DNA of 64,000 nt from Mycolicibacterium sp. CR10 (lineage in GTDB: Bacteria > Actinomycetota > Actinomycetes > Mycobacteriales > Mycobacteriaceae): contig NZ_STGE01000012.1 of the NCBI RefSeq assembly GCF_005222675.1, forward strand, positions 62,001-126,000. Reading direction: 5' to 3'. Both the position numbers and the translations under genes were made by a program. Each line of letters begins with the position of its first letter. Within the stretch, counting starts at the first letter, position 1. A model generated the notes under the pieces. The model had not been told where the DNA came from, ran no database searches, and saw only the letters and a program-made list of their open reading frames with translations. Positions 56,793 through 64,000 of the stretch are shown here, piece after piece.

Positions 56793-56855
56793 CCGCGAGT
56801 GAGAAGCCAGGGCTGTGATCGGCCCAAAATCACAGCCCGGAACGCTATTTCGCGG
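56793..56855. repeat. Palindromic element of family A (A4), degenerate left arm
   Basis: Inner stem GGGCTGTGAT against ATCACAGCCC around GGCC (56821-56824). The right arm GGAACGCTATTTCGCGG matches the element II end with one change. The left arm (CCGCGAGTGAGAAGCCA) is much changed, but GAGAAGCCA-x-GGCTGT is shared with the 3' end of the DUF559 gene at the same spacing, so this may be a relic of such an element. It lies about 50 bases from the fadE25 stop. Confidence 0.75.
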
Positions 56856-56907
56856 GCGATGAGGCGGACGACGACGCGTGCGGGCGATGACGCGCGAGAC
56901 GCAAGGC

Positions 56908-58077
56908 CTACTTCAGCAGGGCTCGGCTCATTACCACGCGCTGAATCTGGTTGGTGCCCTCATAGATCTGGGTGATCTTCGCATCGCGCATCATTCGCTC
57001 GACCGGGAAGTCGACGGTGTAGCCCGCGCCGCCGAACAGCTGCACGGCGTCGGTGGTGACCTCCATGGCGACATCGGAGGCCAGACACTTCGATGCCGCG
57101 GAGATGAACCCGAGGTTGCCCTCGCCCCGCTCGGCGCGCGCCGCGGCGCTGTAGACCATCAGCCGGGCCGCTTCGACCTTCATCGCCATGTCGGCGAGCA
57201 TGAACTGCACCGCCTGGAAATCGGCGATGCTCTTGCCGAACTGCTTGCGGTCCTTGGTGTAGTCGATCGCCGCGTCCAACGCACCCTGGGCGATACCCAC
57301 GGCCTGCGCGCCGATGGTCGGGCGGGTGTGATCCAGCGTCGCCAGCGCGGTCTTGAAACCGGTGCCGGGCTCGCCGATGATGCGGTCGCCGGGCACCCGG
57401 CAGTTCTCGAAGTACAGCTCGGTGGTCGGCGAGCCCTTGATGCCGAGCTTGCGTTCCTTCGGGCCGACGGAGAATCCCTCGTCGTTCTCGTGCACCATGA
57501 ACGCCGAGATGCCGTTGGCGCCCTTGTCGGGATCGGTCACCGCCATCACCGTGTACCACGATGACTTGCCGCCGTTGGTGATCCAGCATTTGGTGCCGTT
57601 GAGAATCCAGTCGTCGCCGTCGGCCTTGGCGCGGGTGCGCATCGCCGCGGCGTCGGAGCCGGCTTCACGCTCCGACAGCGCGTAGGAGGCCATCGCCTCA
57701 CCGGAGGCGAGCGACGGCAGCACCTGCTTCTTCAGCTCATCGGAGCCGCGAAGGATCAGGCCCATGGTGCCGAGCTTGTTGACCGCCGGGATCAGCGACG
57801 CGGACGCGTCGACGCGGGCGACCTCTTCGATGACGATGCAGGCGGCCACCGAGTCGGCGCCCTGGCCGCCGTACTCCTCAGGGACGTGCACGGCATTGAA
57901 GCCGGAGGCGACGAGCGCCTGCAGCGCTTCCTCCGGGAAGCGCGCGTTCTCGTCGACGTCCGCGGCGTGCGGCGCGATCTCCTTCTCCGACAGCGCCCGG
58001 ATCGCGGTACGCAACTCCTGGTGCTCCTCAGGCAACTGGAACAAATCGAACGACGGATCTCCGGCCCAACTAGCCAT
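56908..58077 (-). CDS. fadE25: Acyl-CoA dehydrogenase FadE25
   Basis: FAD-dependent acyl-CoA dehydrogenase, 389 residues, Rv3274c homologue. The family blocks are present: YALSEREAGSDAAAMRTRA (FAD/substrate loop), WITNGGKS, TRPTIGAQAVGIAQGALDAA, RKQFGKSIADFQ, and YEGTNQIQRVVMSR with the usual catalytic Glu. An AAGGAG six bases before the last of three ATGs sets the start at 58077 (MASWAGDPSFDLF). Palindrome A4 lies downstream. Confidence 0.95.
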   Translation of the reverse strand: MASWAGDPSFDLFQLPEEHQELRTAIRALSEKEIAPHAADVDENARFPEEALQALVASGFNAVHVPEEYGGQGADSVAACIVIEEVARVDASASLIPAVNKLGTMGLILRGSDELKKQVLPSLASGEAMASYALSEREAGSDAAAMRTRAKADGDDWILNGTKCWITNGGKSSWYTVMAVTDPDKGANGISAFMVHENDEGFSVGPKERKLGIKGSPTTELYFENCRVPGDRIIGEPGTGFKTALATLDHTRPTIGAQAVGIAQGALDAAIDYTKDRKQFGKSIADFQAVQFMLADMAMKVEAARLMVYSAAARAERGEGNLGFISAASKCLASDVAMEVTTDAVQLFGGAGYTVDFPVERMMRDAKITQIYEGTNQIQRVVMSRALLK

Positions 58078-58195
58078 CATCATCTCCTTGCTACTCGCCA
58101 GTAACTTTAGCGCGCTCGCAACGCCAGACGAAGCCGGGGCAATCCCTGCGCTCACAGGAAGTGCTCAGCCGCAGCGCGGTTGGCTCACACCCTCG

Positions 58196-58405
58196 ATGGG
58201 TACCGTCGAAGACATGCAGGTTTTCATCGAGGGCCCGGCCTTCCGCCGAACTGCACATTGCGAGTGTGGCTGGAACGCTACTCCGCGCCGGTTACGCGCA
58301 TCCGCAGTTGTCGACGCGGGCATGCACGCGGCGCAGACCGGCCACATCCAGCTCGCGGCTCCGATGCTCAGCGCCGAACCCGTCGTGGTGCTGCGCGCGT
58401 CCTGA
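58196..58405 (+). CDS. Small CxCGW protein, unknown
   Basis: 69 residues (or 63 from the ATG at 58214). MQVFIEGPAFRRTAHCECGWNATPRRLRA then SAVVDAGMHAAQTGHIQLAA carries a CxCGW knuckle and a later TGH, suggesting a one-metal site. It is divergent from fadE25 with about 120 bases between starts. Coding statistics look fair, but the short length leaves doubt. Confidence 0.55.
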   Translation: MGTVEDMQVFIEGPAFRRTAHCECGWNATPRRLRASAVVDAGMHAAQTGHIQLAAPMLSAEPVVVLRAS

Positions 58406-58541
58406 GCACGACGGTTTGAAGCGTTTCGCGCACGCGTGGCGCTGTGAGCTGCATCACATTTTTCCTGCCCTCGTTGCCGCGACCAGCGGCCAAACGCCGC
58501 TTGATCTGCGTAACTGTCGTCGCCGACAATCGCTTAGCTGG

Positions 58542-59528
58542 CTACGCGCGAACTCCGATCAGTTGCTCGCTGAGCTCCCACAATCGCCGCGCCGACTCTG
58601 GGTCGACGGCGTGCGGCGCGACGCCGCGCAGCACGATCGGCTCGGTACCGAAGTCGATGTCCGCGGGGCCGTCCCCCTCCAGCGGGGCGATGTCATTGTC
58701 TTTCAGGTAGACACCGCCGATCTCGGCGAGCTGCGGATGGGTCGCCGCGAAAACGGTGGTGCTGGCCGCCTGCTGGAGCGTCTTCAGCTCACGGTCCGGG
58801 TCGATGATCGGCGCGCCGGCCTCGTCGATGATGCCCATCGCCCGCAGTTCGTCATCGCTGACCGACGGCGCCAGGTTGGTGCCGAAGGCGATCCCGGGAT
58901 GTAGCGCGTAGCCGCGGATCCCGTATTCGGCCCATCGCCGGTCCAGCTCGACCGCGAACAGCACGTTGGCGGTCTTGGACTGCCCGTAGCCGAGCATGCC
59001 TTCGTACCCGTGCGCGAAATGCGGATCTTCCCAACGAATGTCAGACGCTCGGTGACCACCGGAGGACACGTTGACGACGCGGGCGCCGTTCGCGGCACGC
59101 AGCGCGGGCAGCAGTGCGAGCGTCAACTGGAAGTGACCGAGGTGGTTGGTCGCGAACTGCGCCTCATAGCCGCGACGGTCGCGCACCAATTCGCCGCCCA
59201 TGATTCCGGCGTTGTTGATCAGCACGTGCAGCGGGCTGTCGACGCGGCGGGCGAACGCGTCGATCGAGTCCGGGTCGAGAAGGTCCAGTGCCCTGACGTC
59301 GACGCGCGCCAACCCGGCCAAGGCGTCGGCAGCGCGATCGGGGTGGCGGCAGCCGACGGTGACGGATGCGCCCGCCTTGCTCAGCGCGCGGGTGGTCTCG
59401 AGACCCAACCCCACGTGGCCACCGGTGACGACGATGTTCTTCCCCGACAGATCGATTCCGCGCACGACGTCGTCGGCGGTCGAGGCCGCGGTGAATCCGA
59501 ACCCTCGGGGGTGTTGCTTGTGGGCCAT
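58542..59528 (-). CDS. SDR oxidoreductase (retinol dehydrogenase/protochlorophyllide reductase-like)
   Basis: A 328-residue SDR. The glycine motif is VVTGGHVGLGLETTRAL, followed by LINNAGIMGG, NHLGHFQLTLALLP, the catalytic Ser in VNVSSGGH and Tyr/Lys in YGQSKTANVLFAVEL. The ATG at 59528 follows GGGAG. It is divergent from the type III PKS gene across an AT-rich 231-base gap and may tailor the PKS product, though SDRs of this kind are common. Confidence 0.88.
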   Translation of the reverse strand: MAHKQHPRGFGFTAASTADDVVRGIDLSGKNIVVTGGHVGLGLETTRALSKAGASVTVGCRHPDRAADALAGLARVDVRALDLLDPDSIDAFARRVDSPLHVLINNAGIMGGELVRDRRGYEAQFATNHLGHFQLTLALLPALRAANGARVVNVSSGGHRASDIRWEDPHFAHGYEGMLGYGQSKTANVLFAVELDRRWAEYGIRGYALHPGIAFGTNLAPSVSDDELRAMGIIDEAGAPIIDPDRELKTLQQAASTTVFAATHPQLAEIGGVYLKDNDIAPLEGDGPADIDFGTEPIVLRGVAPHAVDPESARRLWELSEQLIGVRA

Positions 59529-59567
59529 GGAGTTTCTCCCTACCAGGAATTTCACAGTGCATTTATC

Positions 59568-59577
59568 GCCAATTGGC
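59568..59577. promoter_or_regulatory. GCCAATTGGC palindrome in the AT-rich divergent promoter region
   Basis: Perfect 10-bp palindrome 40 bases upstream of the SDR start, within the AT-rich region 59529-59759 that also holds TTGACA at 59697-59702. Candidate operator for the SDR and PKS genes. Confidence 0.4.
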
Positions 59578-59759
59578 AGAAACTGCGTCGTATCTGAATT
59601 TTATCAGCAGCCTATTGGTATATGGTCATCAGTTTCTTAAAAAACCGCCTCTCAACTGCACTTATAACACGAAATTGTTATCGGAAACCACGCCTGTTGA
59701 CAATTTCACGAATGGTCAAAATGCGGAAGCACGTGGCTGAATGCGGCGTTGGGACACGC

Positions 59760-60857
59760 ATGACTGATACATCCTCTTCATCCGTGAATTACCGCTCTGC
59801 GCTCTTTCCGGGCGCCCCGCACATCGCCGGTACGGCGATGGCTTTCACCCCGCACCGCTATACCCAACAGGAAGTGGCGCGCGAGCTCACCGACTTCGCC
59901 GAACCTGGATTCGCCCGGTTCGCCGGTTCCAGCGGAGTCGACTTTCGCAATCTCGCGCTGCCGGTGGACCGCTACCCGCAGTTGACCGGGTTCACCGAGG
60001 CGAACGCCGCCTGCCTCGAGGTGGCGGCCGATCTCGGTGAACAGGCCGTTCGGTCGGCCCTCGCGTCCGCACACATCCGGCCCGACGAGGTCGACGCGAT
60101 CGTGACGGTGTCCAGTACCGGCGTCGCGGTGCCGACCATCGACGCCCGGATCGCCTCTCGCCTCGGGCTGCGACCCGACGTCAAACGCCTGCCGCTGTTC
60201 GGCCTCGGGTGCGTGGCCGGAGCCGCCGGACTGGCCCGCGTGCACGACTATCTGCGGGGTTTCCCCGACCAGGTGGCCGTCCTGCTGTCAGTCGAGTTGT
60301 GCTCGTTGACCCTGCAGCGCGACGACACGTCGATCCCCGCACTGATCGGGGTGTGCCTGTTCGGCGACGGCGCCGCCGCGGTGGTGTCCACGGGGGCCGA
60401 CCGGATTCCGGCCACGGCACATCAGGGACCGCGCGTCGTCGCGACCCGCAGCAGGCTGTTTCCCGGCACCGTCGACGTCATGGGGTGGAACGTCAGCTCC
60501 AGCGGATTCCAGCTGGTGATGTCGCGCGACGTCCCGCGGATGGCCCAGGACCACCTCGGCGACGAGGTCGACGACTTCCTCGCACACCACGGCTTGACCA
60601 CCGCGGACATCTCGACATGGGTGTGTCACCCCGGCGGACCGAAGGTGCTGGACGCGATCGAGGACGCGGTGCACGTGCCCACCCAGGCGCTCCGTCACAG
60701 CTGGCGATCGATGCGCGACCACGGCAACATCTCGTCGGCGTCGGTCCTCGATGTCCTCGCGAGAACGATCGCGGAACCTCCGCCTCACGGCTCGTGGGGC
60801 CTGATGCTGGCGATGGGGCCGGGATTCAGCTTCGAGCTCCTGTTGCTGAGCTGGTAG
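59760..60857 (+). CDS. Type III polyketide synthase (chalcone/alkylpyrone synthase-like)
   Basis: Condenses acyl-CoA with malonyl-CoA to pyrones or resorcinols. The 365 residues carry the catalytic triad Cys151 (FGLGCVAGAAG), His290 (WVCHPGGP) and Asn323 (HGNISSASV). A GFGPG-like loop near the end reads AMGPGFSFELLLL. The ATG at 59760 is the first sensible start. Followed nine bases later by an ICMT-type methyltransferase, it resembles the BpsA-BpsB pair of Bacillus subtilis that makes O-methylated alkylpyrones. It is not part of the M. tuberculosis order here. Confidence 0.92.
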   Translation: MTDTSSSSVNYRSALFPGAPHIAGTAMAFTPHRYTQQEVARELTDFAEPGFARFAGSSGVDFRNLALPVDRYPQLTGFTEANAACLEVAADLGEQAVRSALASAHIRPDEVDAIVTVSSTGVAVPTIDARIASRLGLRPDVKRLPLFGLGCVAGAAGLARVHDYLRGFPDQVAVLLSVELCSLTLQRDDTSIPALIGVCLFGDGAAAVVSTGADRIPATAHQGPRVVATRSRLFPGTVDVMGWNVSSSGFQLVMSRDVPRMAQDHLGDEVDDFLAHHGLTTADISTWVCHPGGPKVLDAIEDAVHVPTQALRHSWRSMRDHGNISSASVLDVLARTIAEPPPHGSWGLMLAMGPGFSFELLLLSW

Positions 60858-60866
60858 GGGCGAGGA

Positions 60867-61367
60867 ATGTACTACGCCTTCATTCTGCTGATCGGCGCCG
60901 AACGCCTTGTGGAGCTTGCGGTTTCGCGACGCAATGCACGCTGGTCGTTCGCCAACGGCGGCCGGGAGTTCGGCCGCGGGCACTACCCGGCGATGGTGAG
61001 TATGCATGCGCTGCTGCTGGTGTCGTGCATCGTCGAGGTCGCCACCTTGCACCGACCGTTCGTTCCGTGGTTGGGCTGGCCGATGGTGATCCTCGTCGCG
61101 GCGAGCACCGGCATGCGGTGGTGGTGTGTGGCCACGCTGGGTAAGCACTGGAACCCGCGCCTCATCGTGATCCCCGGGGCGGAGTTGGTTCGCCGCGGCC
61201 CGTACCGGTGGATCCACCACCCGAACTACACCGCGGTCGCCGTGGAGGTGGTGGCACTGCCGCTGGTGCACTCGGCATGGTTGACGGCCATTGTGTTCAC
61301 CATCGCCAACGCCCTGGTGCTGCGAGTCCGAATCCACTCGGAGAACCTGGCACTCGGCTACGCCTAG
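60867..61367 (+). CDS. ICMT/BpsB-like membrane methyltransferase
   Basis: 166-residue membrane protein with about four helices and the ICMT-type C-terminal signature RRGPYRWIHHPNYTAVAVE. It is likely to O-methylate the polyketide made by the preceding gene. The start ATG (MYYAFILLIGAERLVELAVSRRN) lies nine bases after the PKS stop, preceded by GGGGCGAGG. Palindrome B1 begins eight bases after its stop. Confidence 0.88.
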   Translation: MYYAFILLIGAERLVELAVSRRNARWSFANGGREFGRGHYPAMVSMHALLLVSCIVEVATLHRPFVPWLGWPMVILVAASTGMRWWCVATLGKHWNPRLIVIPGAELVRRGPYRWIHHPNYTAVAVEVVALPLVHSAWLTAIVFTIANALVLRVRIHSENLALGYA

Positions 61368-61374
61368 CGAGCCA

Positions 61375-61435
61375 GTTGAGGCTGCATCCAGGGCGCGAAA
61401 GTGCGAGTGGAGCCCGCCCTGAGTGCAGCCTCAAC
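61375..61435. repeat. 61-bp palindromic element, family B (B1)
   Basis: Best copy of the family: 21-base arms starting GTTGAGGCTGCATCCAGGGC and its inverse (two mismatches, TC against CT), with the 19-base centre CGAAAGTGCGAGTGGAGCC (61396-61414). It lies between the converging methyltransferase and purE genes and would serve as a bidirectional terminator. Confidence 0.9.
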
Positions 61436-61442
61436 GGGGGTT

Positions 61443-61939
<497 letters not shown>

Positions 61940-61943
<4 letters not shown>

Positions 61944-63151
61944 GCGTGAGAATCCCATCCGTCGGTCCACTGCGCGTGCGACAACCAGTGTGCCGCCCGC
62001 TCGGCCCGTTCCCGCAGCACATCGACGGTTTCACCGGCGCCGCCGACGATGTTGACGTGGCCGATCTTGCGGCCGGGCCGCTCCTGCTTGCCGTACAGAT
62101 GCACCTTCGCCTCGGGCATTCGCGCGAACAGGTGGTGCACCCGTTCGTCCATCGACATCGTCGGGACCGGATCACCGCCAAGCACATTGCCCATCACCGT
62201 GAACGGTGTCAGCGGCGCGGTGTCACCCAGCGGATAGTCCAGCACCGCGCGGAGGTGCTGCTCGAACTGCGACGTGCGCGCCCCGTCCATGGTCCAGTGC
62301 CCGGAATTGTGCGGCCGCATCGCCAGCTCGTTGACCATCAGCTCACCAGAGACGGTCTCGAACAATTCGACCGCGAGCACCCCGACGACCCCCAACTCCG
62401 ACGCCAGCCGCAGCGCCAATCCCGAAGCAGCGGAACCGAGTTCATCGGAAAGCCCAGGCGCAGGCGCCAGCACCGTCACGCAGATCCCGTCGCGTTGCAC
62501 GGTCTCCACCACCGGCCACGCCGCACCCTGACCGAACGGTGAGCGGGCGACCAGCGCGGCCAGTTCGCGCTTCATCGCGACGCGTTCCTCGATCATCACC
62601 TCGACGCCGTCGGCCAGATAGCGCTGCACGATCTCACGGGCTTCCTCCGCGTCGGCAGCCATCACCACGCCGCGACCGTCGTAGCCGCCGCGCACGGTCT
62701 TGATGACCACCGGCCCGCCGATCTGCTCGGCGAAGGCCTCGGCCTCGCCGCCGGAGGACACCGCGGAAAAGCGCGGGACGGGCGCGCCGAGGGCTTCTAG
62801 CCGGCGCCGCATCGTCAGTTTGTCCTGGGCGTGGATCAGCGCTTCGGGGGGTGGTGCGACGTTGATGCCCTCGGCGACGAGCGTCTGTAAATGCTCCGTC
62901 GGGACGTGTTCGTGGTCGAACGTGAGGACTGTCACACCCTGGGCTGCGCGACGCAGCGCGTCGAGGTCGGTGTGGGACCCGATGACGATGTCCGGGGACA
63001 CCTGCGCGGCCGGGTCGTCGCTGTGGGCGGCCAGCACGCGCAGCGTCTGGCCCAGCGCAATCGCGGCCTGATGGGTCATTCGGGCGAGTTGTCCGCCGCC
63101 GATCATTGCGACGACGGGAGGTTCCGTGGGACGGGAAGGTCTCAGTGACAC
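61940..63151 (-). CDS. purK: N5-carboxyaminoimidazole ribonucleotide synthase
   Basis: ATP-grasp enzyme that carboxylates AIR to N5-CAIR. 403 residues starting at the GTG at 63151 ([25 protein letters not shown], with the nucleotide loop GGGQLARM). ATP-grasp residues are seen in [15 protein letters not shown] and [13 protein letters not shown]. The frame extends upstream without family similarity. It is divergent from the GtrA gene. Confidence 0.96.
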
Positions 63152-63245
63152 GCCGACTATGGTGTCATGACCCAGGCCACAGATTTGACCTGCAGCTACG
63201 CCGCGATGGGGAAGTTCTAAGGGTCGTTCCGTAGACTTCGACCTT

Positions 63246-63920
63246 GTGTCCTTTGCCGATGCGACGATCAAGCGCCTTCCGAGGCCGATCCGTCCCTATG
63301 CCGAACAGCATCACGAGCTGATCAAGTTCGCCATCGTCGGCGCGACCACTTTCGTCATCGACCTGGCGGTCTTCTTTACGCTCAAGCTGACGATTCTCGA
63401 GCCCAAGCCGGTGACCGCCAAGATCATCGCGGGCATCGTCGCCGTCATCGCCTCCTACATTCTGAACCGGGAATGGAGCTTCCGCGACCGCGGCGGCCGG
63501 GAACGTCACCACGAGGCGCTGCTGTTCTTCGGCGTCAGCGGTGTCGGCGTGATGCTGAGCATGGCCCCGCTGTGGATCTCCAGCTACGTGTTGATGCTGC
63601 GCGTTCCGATGGTCTCGCTGGCCATGGAGAATCTCGCCGATTTCATCTCCGCCTACATCATCGGCAACCTGCTGCAGATGGCGTTCCGGTTCTGGGCGTT
63701 CCGTCGGTTCGTGTTCCCCGACGAGTTCGCGCGCAACCCGGAGAAGGCGCTGGAGTCGACGCTCACCGGCGGCGGCATCGCCGAGGCGCTCGAAGACGGC
63801 TATGAGGCCCGCCATCCCGACGCACGGGACGACAACGTCACCCAGATGCGGCAGTCACGCCGCCGGGCGAACCGTCAGCTGGGCGATTCCTCGGACCCCA
63901 GGGTGTCGAAAACTTCGTGA
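63246..63920 (+). CDS. GtrA-family membrane protein (Rv3277-like)
   Basis: 224 residues with four predicted helices: FAIVGATTFVIDLAVFFTL, IIAGIVAVIASYILNREW, the third around GVSGVGVMLSMAPLWI, and FISAYIIGNLLQMAFRFWAF. GtrA proteins move lipid-linked sugars across membranes and act with the envelope glycosyltransferases. The C-terminal 60 residues are polar. Its 3' end overlaps the convergent Rv3278c-like gene by 46 bases. Confidence 0.92.
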   Translation: MSFADATIKRLPRPIRPYAEQHHELIKFAIVGATTFVIDLAVFFTLKLTILEPKPVTAKIIAGIVAVIASYILNREWSFRDRGGRERHHEALLFFGVSGVGVMLSMAPLWISSYVLMLRVPMVSLAMENLADFISAYIIGNLLQMAFRFWAFRRFVFPDEFARNPEKALESTLTGGGIAEALEDGYEARHPDARDDNVTQMRQSRRRANRQLGDSSDPRVSKTS

Positions 63921-64000
63921 TACAGCAGTGAGTGCACGCGTTCCACGCGCGGAATGTCGTGGAACTCGAGCGGGTCCTGCGATGCCGATTCGATGATCAG
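63875..64000 (-). CDS. C-terminal end of Rv3278c-like membrane protein (cut by window edge)
   Basis: Reading the minus strand from the right edge gives 41 residues, ending FHDIPRVERVHSLLYHEVF and then DTLGSEESPS before the TGA at 63875-63877. This matches my memory of the end of Rv3278c, a PH-domain-like membrane protein. It overlaps the GtrA gene end. Most of the gene lies outside the window. Confidence 0.75.
   Translation of the reverse strand: MIIESASQDPLEFHDIPRVERVHSLLYHEVFDTLGSEESPS

Overview
The window is high-GC actinobacterial chromosome. Gene content and order match the Mycobacterium tuberculosis region from sigH (Rv3223c) to Rv3278c, recalled from memory of the H37Rv map and not searched. 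Extra genes (a BCCT transporter, AKR, DUF2071 protein, BpsAB-like pair, NUDIX gene and others) and the intact YbaK gene suggest an environmental, fast-growing Mycolicibacterium-type species. No rRNA, tRNA, CRISPR array or prophage was seen.

Layout. 1-9 kb: sigH (cut by the left edge), a YbaK deacylase, SDR and aldehyde dehydrogenases, a methyltransferase, the SRAP protein, aroA-rsgA and an aldo-keto reductase. 9-17 kb: desA3 and its reductase with two related operator palindromes, then DUF6912-ppk2, a BCCT transporter, a WS/DGAT-like protein and the Rv3235 homologue. 17-28 kb: secA1, hpf, comF, a DUF559 nuclease-like gene flanked by palindromes, a Rieske lipoprotein, and lpqB-mtrB-mtrA. 28-38 kb: an Esp-like protein, tmk, a secreted two-domain esterase, sahH, the alkane operon alkB-rubA-rubB-alkX, a solute-binding lipoprotein and an amino-acid permease. 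38-54 kb: the envelope mannose/rhamnose block (manA, a SIS protein, manB, manC, wbbL, rmlD, lcp1), whiB2, and the F420 genes fbiA-fbiB with a NUDIX gene. 54-64 kb: birA, fadE25, a type III PKS/methyltransferase pair with a divergent SDR, purE-purK, GtrA, and the tail of Rv3278c.

The themes are envelope building (GDP-mannose, dTDP-rhamnose, arabinogalactan ligation, fatty-acid desaturation, the MtrAB regulators), F420 synthesis, alkane oxidation and stress control.

The most unusual signal is a set of intergenic palindromes, 39-71 bp long, that fall into several families. Two genes encoding AbiEi/DUF559-type nuclease-like proteins sit exactly inside such palindromes. One lies between perfect 21-bp terminal inverted repeats (48675-49663). 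The other lies between two 56-bp palindromes centred on GGCC (21935-22948). Solo palindromes of the same or related design occur at 1842, 9132, 17254, 34598, 43935, 56793 and 61375. I infer a small mobile, REP/MITE-like system whose candidate enzyme is the DUF559 protein rather than a transposase. This has not been tested.
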